From an uncultured Eubacteriales bacterium (GTDB lineage Bacteria; Bacillota; Clostridia; Oscillospirales; Oscillospiraceae), in contig URAZ01000003.1 in the NCBI GenBank assembly GCA_900545925.1, positions 1-64,000 on the forward strand: a stretch of DNA of 64,000 bases, written 5' to 3'. The position numbers and the translations under genes are program-made. Below the pieces are notes generated by a model that saw only the letters and a program-made list of their open reading frames with translations, was not told the origin of the DNA and did not search any database. Below, piece by piece: positions 51,673-60,096 of the stretch. Numbering within the stretch: position 1 is the stretch's first letter; each line of letters begins with the position of its first letter.

Positions 51673-53375
51673 GCCGTTTCCTCCAATTTCCTCACCCTTG
51701 TCTGCAGCCTCTGGATCTGCCGGATGCACAGGGTGATCAACTCCTCATAGCGCAGGCCGTAATCTGCACTGCCGTCCTTTCGCGGCGTTTTCACAAAGGC
51801 CGCAAAGTCCTGCCCCGTCAGACCGCTGTCCCGGAGCGCCTGCTCCACATCCTGCGCAACAAGACCTGTGTGCGTCCTGCCGGACGCACCGTTTTTCAGC
51901 CGGTAGCTTGCCGGACGCAGCTTCTCAAACAGCGCATCATAGCGTTCCAACTCATACGAAATTTCCGTTTTCTTCTCCCGATCAGATGTGGTGATCGTGC
52001 CCGTCTGCGCATACACGACCGACCACCGGTAATCAGAAAACCCGAGTGATCCCGCGCCGTCATACGCCGGAGCCGCGCTGCCGCTTACGACCAGATCGCC
52101 GCCCACCGCCGTTCGGCAGTTCGTCTGCGCGCCGCCCTCCGTGACGGACAGCGTATTGCCACCATAGCAAAGCTTTGCGCCGCTCGTCGTCGCCACGACC
52201 TCGCCGAGTCCGCTCTGCATATGGATCCCCGCGCCGCCGTAGGTGCCCGTCGTATAGCCGAGCCATCCGCCGACAGTACCGCTGTTCAGCGCATCGTATA
52301 CCGCCATATCGCCGCCCAGCTTGATATAGTCCGCCGATAAAAGCCCCGTTGTAATGTCGTTTGCCGACAGGTGATTGACCGAAAAGTTGTTGAAATCCAG
52401 AATGCCGCCGTTGATACGCGAAGCAGACAAATTGCCAGTGACGTTTGCCGCATCGACTGTAAGCCCCGTGATGGTTGCGCCCGTCACATTCAGGCTCGTG
52501 GCTCTGATCGCGCCGGAGATACTCGCGCCCGAGCACGTCAGATATCCGTTCGCGTCCACCTGAAACCGGTCTGATACGGAGAGGCCGCCCGTCCCGAAAT
52601 ACATACCCGCGCTGCTGCCGAACGCGTTTTCCACGCGGTAGATGCTCCCGTCTGCAATCGTCCACGGCCCAAAGGTCGAGCCTGCCGCCGCCGTGATCGT
52701 CCCGGTCAGCTTCGCGTTGTAGGCCTCCAGCGTTCCGGACGGAAAATGCAGCTTCTTGCCCGACAGGTACGCGACCTCCAGCCCCTCCTGCCAGAAGGAA
52801 ATGCGTTTCGGCGTCACGGTCAGCAGTTCGTTTTTCGTTCGGTCCACAATCTTTCCGCCGCTGTCCGTCACGGTCGTTTCAATATTGCCCACGCCCACGC
52901 CATACACCGGCGTCACGTCGTTGTAGTAGAGCAGCCCCGTCTTGATGTACTGCTGCGCATTCACGGAAAACGCATTGTTCACGCCTGCCGTGTAATCATA
53001 CAGCTGTTTAATTCCGACGGAGTTTCCCTCGATCGTCAGCTGCGTCTTCTCAAGATACTTTCCAAAATCCGAGATTGCCACATAGCTGCCGGACAGCTTT
53101 GCTGACCACGTTTCCGAATTCGCCGCCGCGAAATCCGCCGTCTTGATGATGAGGGACTTTAAAGCCGCATAGCCGGAAAGCGTGGTCTTCTTTTCCTCCT
53201 CCGGAAGCCTGTCCGCGTCAATGACCTGTGCGATCTCCGTCAGCGCCGCCTTCGCCGACCAGTCCGCCAGATTCAGCTGCTCTGTCACGGAACACAGATA
53301 CCGCCGCATGCTCTCCAGCTGCTCCTGCGTCGTCTTCCCCGCAATAGACGGATATGCAAGCGTTAAACTTCCCAT
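51669..53375 (-). CDS. Tail-spike/fibre protein with S74 self-cleaving chaperone
   Basis: A 568-residue protein. The first 200 residues are helical and probably attach to the virion. The centre (about 215-450) is a beta-helical, repetitive region (LNVTGATITGLTVDAANVTG). The C-terminus (about 455-568) is a Peptidase_S74 intramolecular chaperone with the Ser-Lys dyad in TSDREKK and the conserved LRPASYRLKNG and THTGLVAQDVEQAL. Such chaperones trimerise the fibre and then cut themselves off. The start at 53375 follows AAGGAGG; the 109-bp repeat lies 25 bases upstream. Confidence 0.9.
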   Translation of the reverse strand: MGSLTLAYPSIAGKTTQEQLESMRRYLCSVTEQLNLADWSAKAALTEIAQVIDADRLPEEEKKTTLSGYAALKSLIIKTADFAAANSETWSAKLSGSYVAISDFGKYLEKTQLTIEGNSVGIKQLYDYTAGVNNAFSVNAQQYIKTGLLYYNDVTPVYGVGVGNIETTVTDSGGKIVDRTKNELLTVTPKRISFWQEGLEVAYLSGKKLHFPSGTLEAYNAKLTGTITAAAGSTFGPWTIADGSIYRVENAFGSSAGMYFGTGGLSVSDRFQVDANGYLTCSGASISGAIRATSLNVTGATITGLTVDAANVTGNLSASRINGGILDFNNFSVNHLSANDITTGLLSADYIKLGGDMAVYDALNSGTVGGWLGYTTGTYGGAGIHMQSGLGEVVATTSGAKLCYGGNTLSVTEGGAQTNCRTAVGGDLVVSGSAAPAYDGAGSLGFSDYRWSVVYAQTGTITTSDREKKTEISYELERYDALFEKLRPASYRLKNGASGRTHTGLVAQDVEQALRDSGLTGQDFAAFVKTPRKDGSADYGLRYEELITLCIRQIQRLQTRVRKLEETA

Positions 53376-53400
53376 ATCCTCTGCACCTCCTTCCGTACGT

Positions 53401-53509
53401 TGTAGGGGCCGATGCCCACACCGGCCCACTGGGAACCTTCAATTTCGCCGCAGCGTTTTTCGTTTCGGACGTGCATTCTGCCGGGCCAATGTGGGCATCG
53501 GCCCCTACA
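53401..53509. repeat. 109-bp inverted-repeat element, copy 2, inside the prophage
   Basis: Begins TGTAGGGGCCGATGCCCACA and ends TGTGGGCATCGGCCCCTACA, exactly 109 bases as at 13519-13627, in the opposite orientation judged from the interior. It separates two tail genes that otherwise would be nearly contiguous. Confidence 0.9.
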
Positions 53510-53516
53510 GAACGCG

Positions 53517-55271
53517 TTATACATCGCTTCCGCCTTCCAGCACCCGCGCCAGGCTGAACAGCTTCATCTCGCCCTTTCCCGTCAGCCGGAATTTCAGATG
53601 GTCACACCTTGCGGGCCGGACCGGCAGCAGGAAGGTACGCAGCCCCCGGCCCTCGATATGTCCGCAGTGCCGCCACACGCCGTCCGAATCATACTGCACC
53701 CAGAAATCCACAGAGGAGCCTCTCAGCAGCTGCATCCGCAGATTGATGCGCGAGACATACTTTTTCCCGACGAGCCCATACGTCATGATCCCCGTCTCCG
53801 CCATCCACTCGACCGCTCCTTCCAGCGTTCCGACGCTGCCGTACACGGTTTTGAGCGTTCCGTTTTCGAGGAAATAAAGTTCATCATCCACCCGCGCGAA
53901 GTCCTCCGCGTGGACGCTGTCTTCCTTGTGCCACAGCCCCTTTCGCGTGTCGTAGACGAACAATGTCCAGTGATGTGCCTCATCCTCCATGCTGATGAAG
54001 TACTTCCCACGCACGCCGCCCGCGACGGCGTTGTAGTAAAGCCCCGTGCCGAAGCAGCTTCCGATCTCCTGCGGCAGACTTCCGTCATACACGCACACGC
54101 CCATGCGCGACTTGTAATACAGCCGGTCGTCCACTACAACGAGGCTCTTGCTTGACCCGTTCTGCACACCCGCGCATTTCTGCACGACCACCTGATGCGC
54201 CCCTGTCGCCGACGGATACACCCGGTAGAAGCAGTCCTCCTTAAAAAACACCGGACTGTCGGCCAGCGTCGCCGCGCCCGTCCATTTCCCGTCCGTACCG
54301 CAGCTTGCCCGCCACGAATCCGTCGCCACGCCCTGATAGCACGCCCAGTTTTTAAAATCGCCCAGCTTGCAGCAGTAGATCTCATTCACCGTCTCGCCGT
54401 CCGCCACGCCGTACTTGCAGCCCCAGAGCCGGCTGCCGCATTCTGTGATGAAGTCCATGCTCGGCACGCGCCGGGCCGTCTTCACCGTCCCGCTCGTGAC
54501 CTTCGCCGTCTCATCAACAAGCCCCACGATCACGATATAACTTTCGTCCACAGCGTAAAGGATCTGACTGCCGTTCAGCTTCTCGATCTGTTCGTTTCCA
54601 GCAAGACCCGACAGCTGGATACCGTCATACTGCTTGAATCCTCTGCCGATGCCGTTTGCCGACAGCTTCAGATATACCGTCGGCACGGATACCCACTGCC
54701 CCGACGCCTCCGCCCACTGCTTAAGTGTGTGGAGTTTGCCGGATGTGTCCAGCCAGTACTGTCCGTTTGACGGGCTCTCCGGCTGCGCGGCCTGTGCATA
54801 ACTCACCGTCAGTGCCGACCCGTCAGCAAGGCAAAGGGAGATTTCCACGTTCTCGCTCTCCGCGTCGATCACATTCTCCTGCCCCATATAGCCGTTGTCG
54901 GAATACTTCTCGGTATTGAAATAGATCCCGTCCGGAAAGATGCACAAATATGCGCCCATGGAAACAAGCTGCTTTTCTCCCGCCTTGATGTTCACCGACG
55001 GCATGTAGGCCTCCATGGAAGCGCCATTGATGTACAAGACCTGATTCTGCACCCAGCACAGCGCATCCCGCGCGCAGATTGCCTGCACTCCGGAAAGCGC
55101 CTGCGCCGTCCCCCGCCGCGCCCGCGGCGCAAGCAGCGGATAGCTGTCCGACGTCAGATTCTCCATGTCATAAAATTCCCCGTCCGAAAGCTTCAGATTG
55201 TGATCATAGCCGAGGAACGCTTCGGTGGTCAGCGTCTGCTGCCGCTGCTCCGTCAGCTTCGGATAAAACAC
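53517..55271 (-). CDS. Phage tail/portal stabilisation-like protein (possible beta-propeller)
   Basis: A 584-residue protein rich in repeated beta segments (QNQVLYINGA, DDRLYYKSRMGVCVYDG, DDELYFLENGTLKTVYG), suggesting a beta-propeller. In a module with a P22-like portal this size and position suit a packaged-DNA stabilisation protein (P22 gp10-like hub), which is inference from order and fold. The start is a GTG at 55271 behind a GGGGGG run; no in-frame ATG is close. It ends 8 bases from the 109-bp repeat. Confidence 0.7.
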   Translation of the reverse strand: MFYPKLTEQRQQTLTTEAFLGYDHNLKLSDGEFYDMENLTSDSYPLLAPRARRGTAQALSGVQAICARDALCWVQNQVLYINGASMEAYMPSVNIKAGEKQLVSMGAYLCIFPDGIYFNTEKYSDNGYMGQENVIDAESENVEISLCLADGSALTVSYAQAAQPESPSNGQYWLDTSGKLHTLKQWAEASGQWVSVPTVYLKLSANGIGRGFKQYDGIQLSGLAGNEQIEKLNGSQILYAVDESYIVIVGLVDETAKVTSGTVKTARRVPSMDFITECGSRLWGCKYGVADGETVNEIYCCKLGDFKNWACYQGVATDSWRASCGTDGKWTGAATLADSPVFFKEDCFYRVYPSATGAHQVVVQKCAGVQNGSSKSLVVVDDRLYYKSRMGVCVYDGSLPQEIGSCFGTGLYYNAVAGGVRGKYFISMEDEAHHWTLFVYDTRKGLWHKEDSVHAEDFARVDDELYFLENGTLKTVYGSVGTLEGAVEWMAETGIMTYGLVGKKYVSRINLRMQLLRGSSVDFWVQYDSDGVWRHCGHIEGRGLRTFLLPVRPARCDHLKFRLTGKGEMKLFSLARVLEGGSDV

Positions 55272-55283
55272 CCCGCATCCCCC

Positions 55284-55658
55284 CTACAGTCTGAAATACG
55301 CCGCTTCGCTCTTCGGCAGATGCGCCCGGTTGCATGCATTCTGGTATGCCTGATAGTACATGTTGTACTTGGCGGCGGAATTGTTGTACTTCGTCATCTC
55401 CCCGTTGGCATCATCGATCTTCATCTCCAGATACCACCGGTAAATTTCGTCATACGGCCACGCGATCAGCAGTACCGTTCCGTCCAGATCTGCTTCCGGC
55501 GTGTAGCCCGCGAACGCCGGGACGTCCATTTCATGCTGCGTCAGGATCTCGCGGTATACCGCTCCGTCCAGTTCCGACAACCAGCGCAGCTTGTCTGCGC
55601 TGCCATATTGATTGGGTTTCAGCCGATCAACCGTCTCAAGCGCCTCGCGGATGGTCAT
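55284..55658 (-). CDS. Putative head-completion/connector protein
   Basis: A 124-residue mostly helical protein (TIREALETVDRLKPNQY, LLIAWPYDEIYRWYLEMKID). Size, helix content and position between capsid and tail genes fit a head-tail adaptor such as P22 gp4, but no motif confirms this. Ribosome site GGAGGCGG. Confidence 0.65.
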   Translation of the reverse strand: MTIREALETVDRLKPNQYGSADKLRWLSELDGAVYREILTQHEMDVPAFAGYTPEADLDGTVLLIAWPYDEIYRWYLEMKIDDANGEMTKYNNSAAKYNMYYQAYQNACNRAHLPKSEAAYFRL

Positions 55659-55687
55659 GTGCCCCGCCTCCTTTCGTCCTGCCGCCT

Positions 55688-55903
55688 TTAGCCTGCGGCC
55701 AGCTCATCTTCGATCTTCCGTGCCGCCTCCAGCTGCCGCCTGGCATTCTCCAGCACCTCATACACCGGCTCCGGCACCTCGACGGCCTTGCCGCGCGGCA
55801 CCTGAAACGTGCGTCCGTTGACGCAGACAAACACCGACTGCTGCTCCGTGCCGCCCGCGCGCGGCAGTATGATGGTCTTCATACCTGCAAATGCGTTTTC
55901 CAT
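55688..55903 (-). CDS. Small phage protein next to capsid
   Basis: A 71-residue protein (TIILPRAGGTEQQSVFVCVN then a helical tail EVLENARRQLEAARKIEDEL). Such proteins frequently accompany N4-gp56-type capsid genes; the function is unknown. ATG at 55903 with AAGGGAG upstream. Confidence 0.7.
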   Translation of the reverse strand: MENAFAGMKTIILPRAGGTEQQSVFVCVNGRTFQVPRGKAVEVPEPVYEVLENARRQLEAARKIEDELAAG

Positions 55904-55969
55904 GACAATTCTCCCTTCCTGTCCTGTCTTCTCCGGAGACCGGCTTGCGCCGGTCTCCATCTTGCTTCC

Positions 55970-57070
55970 TCAGTTTGCTTCGTCTTCTGCGGAATACGCG
56001 CCGCAGCTCTCCACGCGCACCATGCGATCCTGATACAGGATCTTTGCCGCGCTGGAGAATTTATAGCCCAGCGTCGAGAACTGGTTCAGCGGCCCGCCGA
56101 CCTGGCCCTTGTCCTTGATGATCATCTCCAGATTGCCGCCCTCGGGATCGATCATGCCATAGGCATCCTTGCCGAGAAACAGCGTTGCATAGACGCTGTA
56201 ATACACCGCAGGCGTACCCTTGGATTCGTCCGCCTCCGTCTTGACCGGGCAACCCTCGCCGTTGAAGATTTTGGCCTCGGTCGTCTCGATGAAGCGCACG
56301 CCGTGCAGTTCGCCGATCTCACCGGTAAACAGTTCCGTCAGACCCGCGTACTTGTGCGCCTCGATCCACGCCTCGGACGAACGCAGATCGTATGCAACGG
56401 ACGGGTGAATGATGGCAATGTACTTGCCGTCAATTTTCGGGGCCTTGAGTTTTTTCAGCAGCGTCACCGCCTTGTTGACCTCGTCCGGCGTCAGCTTTGC
56501 GGTGGTGTCCAGCCCCGCGCGGCTGGTTACGGCGGTATGCGCGCCGTTCGTGCCGACCTTATCGCAGTACTGCACGTTCGTGCCTGCTGCGGCGACATTG
56601 CGCACCAGCTTATCCTGCGTCGTACCGGCAGACGCGCCCAATTCCTCCGCCGCGCCCAAAATCACATCGTCAATGGCGTGCAGTTCCAGCTGATCGGACA
56701 CGGACACATAGGTGCCGTACTGGGTGATCGCCTGCGTCACAGCACTCTGGCCGAACTTCTGACCCGTCGGGATCACACCCTCGGTCAGCGCGCCCGCGTC
56801 CTCAAGCGTGTTCCACTTGCGCCATTCCACGGTCTTGCCGCGGCCGGCAGGCAGCGCCTGCTTGCGGGCAAACTGCGTATGAATGAGTTCTGGCCGTGCG
56901 TTTTCCAGCAGTTCCGTGTCGTAAAACGTCTTCATGGACGCCGTCATGCCGCCTCCTTCCGGGAAGGCATTTGTCTCGCCGGAATACGCGTTCACATAAT
57001 TGCCGCTGGCATTCACCAGCGTACCCGCGTCAGCAAACAGCTGCAAATTCAGTTCCTGTTTCAGATTCAT
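55970..57070 (-). CDS. Major capsid protein, N4-gp56 family
   Basis: A 366-residue capsid subunit assigned to the N4-gp56 family by its N-terminal pattern (NLQLFADAG, KTFYDTELLENARPELIHTQ), QALPAGRGKTVEWRKWNTL and the C-terminal DPEGGNLEMIIKDKGQVGGP. It is expected to have the HK97 fold. The start at 57070 follows AAAGGAG; the upstream in-frame ATG at 57091 lies before this site. The N-terminal Ala-rich stretch could be processed by the neighbouring Prp-type protease. Confidence 0.92.
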   Translation of the reverse strand: MNLKQELNLQLFADAGTLVNASGNYVNAYSGETNAFPEGGGMTASMKTFYDTELLENARPELIHTQFARKQALPAGRGKTVEWRKWNTLEDAGALTEGVIPTGQKFGQSAVTQAITQYGTYVSVSDQLELHAIDDVILGAAEELGASAGTTQDKLVRNVAAAGTNVQYCDKVGTNGAHTAVTSRAGLDTTAKLTPDEVNKAVTLLKKLKAPKIDGKYIAIIHPSVAYDLRSSEAWIEAHKYAGLTELFTGEIGELHGVRFIETTEAKIFNGEGCPVKTEADESKGTPAVYYSVYATLFLGKDAYGMIDPEGGNLEMIIKDKGQVGGPLNQFSTLGYKFSSAAKILYQDRMVRVESCGAYSAEDEAN

Positions 57071-57131
57071 AAAAACTTCTCCTTTCCTCATGTAACCGAT
57101 GATGCAATCAGCAAGCGCTATCAGCGGTTAC

Positions 57132-57851
57132 TTAGAGCCGGACGGTCTCGCCCCGTCTGGCACGCGCCTTCAGTTCCTCTCTCGTCTGTCTGGACCAATG
57201 CTCCGGACTCTCGGCAAATGCGCCGAAAGCCGCCGGGGCCATGCCGCTCTCGCGCGGGCGGAGGTAACCCGCCTGCATGGCCGCCGTCAATTCCTCGCGT
57301 GCGCGTCTTGCGCCGTATGCCATCGCACCTGCACGAAGTTCCTGCAAGTGTGTCAACTCGTAGGCGCTTCTGGCATCCACACCGCGCATAACCAGGCGCA
57401 TGAACATGGGACTTTCCAGTTCCTCATGCAGCTGCGCGCCAGGATACGCCTCGCGCACTGCCGCAAACTGCTCGCGGAGCGCTTCATACCCCTGCCGCAT
57501 CGCTTCCTCGCGCTGCTCCGGCGTTGCCGGGACTCTGCCCTCCGGCGAGCAAGCAGCCAGCCGCTCCGCCTGCTCCGGCGTAAGCTGCGCCGCGTCCACG
57601 CCGAAGGTCTTCTGCAGCGCCGGGCTCAGCGATTTAAGCACCTGCTCGCTTCTCGCGCAATTTTTCAGCCGCTCGCGCACGATCGTCTGCACCTGTCTGT
57701 CATAGTCCTTCTTGTACGGTCCCTGGATGAGCGCCCGGAACGCCTCTGCGCGCTCCTGCACATCCTCCGGCGCGGCGTCCGCCGATACGCCCGGTTCCGG
57801 CTGCTCCTGCTGCTCTGCTGCAAACGCCTGCAGCCAATCAAACTTCTCCAT
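57132..57851 (-). CDS. Putative capsid scaffold protein
   Basis: A 239-residue, charged, helical protein without cysteine-rich or catalytic motifs (EQQEQPEPGVSADAAPEDVQ, DYDRQVQTIVRERLKNC). Its position directly before the capsid gene and its composition are those of phage scaffolds. The ATG at 57851 has AAGGAGGAA upstream and lies inside the protease gene (14-base overlap). Confidence 0.75.
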   Translation of the reverse strand: MEKFDWLQAFAAEQQEQPEPGVSADAAPEDVQERAEAFRALIQGPYKKDYDRQVQTIVRERLKNCARSEQVLKSLSPALQKTFGVDAAQLTPEQAERLAACSPEGRVPATPEQREEAMRQGYEALREQFAAVREAYPGAQLHEELESPMFMRLVMRGVDARSAYELTHLQELRAGAMAYGARRAREELTAAMQAGYLRPRESGMAPAAFGAFAESPEHWSRQTREELKARARRGETVRL

Positions 57852-58221
57852 TCCGTTCCTCCTTCTGCCCTTCAAGCGGGCGACACTCGGGTCTTTCCAA
57901 CTTATTTTCAGGGTCACGTTCACCCAAAACCCGCACATAGTCCGGATACCGCGCTGAGAGCAGCTGGTATCCTGCGCGAACCGTCTCAAACATGCCGTCC
58001 AGCCGCGCCTGCTCCCGTTTGTCCGCAGACACTTCCAGCCGGAAGCCTCCGCAGCCCGATTCGATCACCGGCGGTGTTTTCAGCCCCGCCGCCTGCACCG
58101 CCTCCGCCAGCGCGAACGCCAGCATTGACGTCGCCGCGCAGACGATATCGCTGCCATACCGCGAAAACCCTGCGTGCCCGCGCACCGTCAGCGCCGTTTT
58201 TCCCAGCCATACCTCAATCAT
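57838..58221 (-). CDS. Prp-type cysteine protease, candidate prohead protease
   Basis: A 127-residue homologue of Prp, the cysteine protease that trims the N-terminus of ribosomal protein L27 in Firmicutes. The catalytic pair is present at the normal 12-residue spacing: His16 in RGHAGF and Cys28 in DIVCAATS. Here it sits between portal and scaffold genes, the usual place of a capsid maturation protease, and overlaps both neighbours (4 and 14 bases). Staphylococcal phage 80alpha uses host Prp to process its capsid and scaffold, so a phage-borne copy with that role is a reasonable inference. The C-terminus is extended by an acidic/basic tail. Confidence 0.85.
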   Translation of the reverse strand: MIEVWLGKTALTVRGHAGFSRYGSDIVCAATSMLAFALAEAVQAAGLKTPPVIESGCGGFRLEVSADKREQARLDGMFETVRAGYQLLSARYPDYVRVLGERDPENKLERPECRPLEGQKEERNGEV

Positions 58222-60086
58222 CCCGGCTGCGCCGCCTCTCCGGCGCGCCTGCGCGCCTGCTGCACTCTGGCCGGCTCCGCGTCCTGCTTCTTTGCCGTCT
58301 GCATCCCGCCCGGAGCCTCCGGTGAGGGCGAGCTCGCCAGCCGCGCATACAGTTCCGGCTCGTACCGCCCCGCCAGCGTCAGCGCCATGCGCTGCCACGC
58401 CGCCGCATCCGCGCCGGAGCGAATCTTCTGCAAGATCTGCTGCTTGCCGTCAAAGTCCATCATATCGAGGCACGCCAGCGCCTGCGTCTCCATCTCCGGC
58501 CGGAAAAAGCCCAGCTGGAAAAACTGCAGCGCCAGTTCGTTCTGCGCCAGCTTCGTATAGGCCGTGTGCTTCTGCGCCGCAACACTGACGTCGAACACCG
58601 GCATCCGCATGAGCGCCTCCGGCCCCATGCTCTGCGCCTTCAGCCGCGCGTTGCAGTAGGACACAAACTCCTCTGCCCCGCCTACGCCCACAATGCGGAA
58701 CCTGCGCGGCAGATCGTAAAACTGCCGGATGCGTTCGATCACCATGCGGATCAGCCGCGCATAAGCCCGGTATGCCGACTGCGTCGATGCGCGTGAGCTG
58801 CGCCCGGATGCCTCCTGCAAAGCCGCGATGGCCGAGGCCGCCGTCACACCGGACGAAACCTGTCCGTTCGTCACATCCGTATTGCCCGTCGTCCATTTGA
58901 GTTCCTCGATCTTGTTGTTCAAAACCTGCACGCAGATCCCCGGCAGCATATTGACCTGCACCTGCTGTAAGGAGTCCTGTCCCAGATTCCCGTCCACATG
59001 CACAAACGGCTTCGTCCAATCCGCGTATTCCTGCTCATTAACTGACCCGTCCGAGCGGCGGAACCATCTTGGCGTCGCCGCCATGATCGTGTTCTTCACA
59101 ATAGCCTGATCCATTCGGTCAATCTGCTCCTGCGCGCCCTTGCCGATATCAATGTATCCGTACCCGCAGATCGAGCCCTCGATGGGAAACAGCCGGTCAA
59201 AGATGAACGGATAATCCCCGTCGTCATACAGTCCCCGCTCACACGTCGGCGCACGCACCGGCGTCTGCACCAAAACCGCCTCGCCCGTCTCCGGGTCGCG
59301 TGCCTCGCGCGTGACCGACGGGACAAACGTGTCGTTCTCCGTCGCGTACAAGACTGTCTCGCCCACATACTTGCAGTAGTGCAGCACCGTCCTGCCGCCC
59401 ACACGCTTCTTGTAATACCAGTCCACCACCAGCGTCTTTTCCGAAAGATCTACCGCATCGTCCGTCCGGTAACGGGAAAGCACCACGCTGCTCCCGCCGA
59501 GTTTTCCCGCCAGCTGCGGATACGCCGCCAGCAGCGTCTCATTGTCCTCCAGCTCCAGATAAAACACATTCTGCGACTTTTGGATATCCGTTACGCCCGG
59601 CTCCCAAAACAGGTTCAGCACATTCACGGGCCGAATCGAAATATCTCCCAGTCCGCCAAGCTTCTCCTGGTCCCAGTACACGCCCCACACGCCTGTACCC
59701 TGCTTCATCTTCTGCCAGCAGGTATCGGAGTAGACCTCTTCAAAATCGTTCTGCTCCAAAATGCACGGAATGATTGACGAGAGCATCTGCGCCTCCTGCC
59801 GGTCGTCCGGTTCCCGCGGGCGGATGACCGGCCCCGGATAGGCCGCAACCGCATCGGCATGCTTGCCCATGATGACGTTGAACAGCCACCCGGACGCGGG
59901 CCGGTCATCGTTCGGATTGCCCTTGTCCGAAAACTGCCGCCACTGCCGTAGCTTCCACCAGTCCTCGTCGGCGATGATGCGCCGTTCCAGATTCTGCTTG
60001 CCCTGCTTGTAGCGGCGCAGAATGTCCGCCGCCCTCCGCAGTTCCCGCTCCCCGATCACGGGGACACCTGTTGTCCGTACCTCCAT
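58218..60086 (-). CDS. Portal protein, P22-like
   Basis: A 622-residue portal forming the dodecameric DNA gate. Assigned by overall similarity to P22-type portals: DRPASGWLFNVIMGKHADAV, PNDD segment, DGDYPFIFDRLFPIEGSICG and the helical ASAIAALQEASGRSSRASTQ clip/stem region. The length is within the range of P22-type portals. It ends in an Ala/Arg-rich tail. The start at 60086 follows AAGGAGGAAGCA. It lies directly after the terminase gene. Confidence 0.9.
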   Translation of the reverse strand: MEVRTTGVPVIGERELRRAADILRRYKQGKQNLERRIIADEDWWKLRQWRQFSDKGNPNDDRPASGWLFNVIMGKHADAVAAYPGPVIRPREPDDRQEAQMLSSIIPCILEQNDFEEVYSDTCWQKMKQGTGVWGVYWDQEKLGGLGDISIRPVNVLNLFWEPGVTDIQKSQNVFYLELEDNETLLAAYPQLAGKLGGSSVVLSRYRTDDAVDLSEKTLVVDWYYKKRVGGRTVLHYCKYVGETVLYATENDTFVPSVTREARDPETGEAVLVQTPVRAPTCERGLYDDGDYPFIFDRLFPIEGSICGYGYIDIGKGAQEQIDRMDQAIVKNTIMAATPRWFRRSDGSVNEQEYADWTKPFVHVDGNLGQDSLQQVQVNMLPGICVQVLNNKIEELKWTTGNTDVTNGQVSSGVTAASAIAALQEASGRSSRASTQSAYRAYARLIRMVIERIRQFYDLPRRFRIVGVGGAEEFVSYCNARLKAQSMGPEALMRMPVFDVSVAAQKHTAYTKLAQNELALQFFQLGFFRPEMETQALACLDMMDFDGKQQILQKIRSGADAAAWQRMALTLAGRYEPELYARLASSPSPEAPGGMQTAKKQDAEPARVQQARRRAGEAAQPG

Positions 60087-60096
60087 TGCTTCCTCC

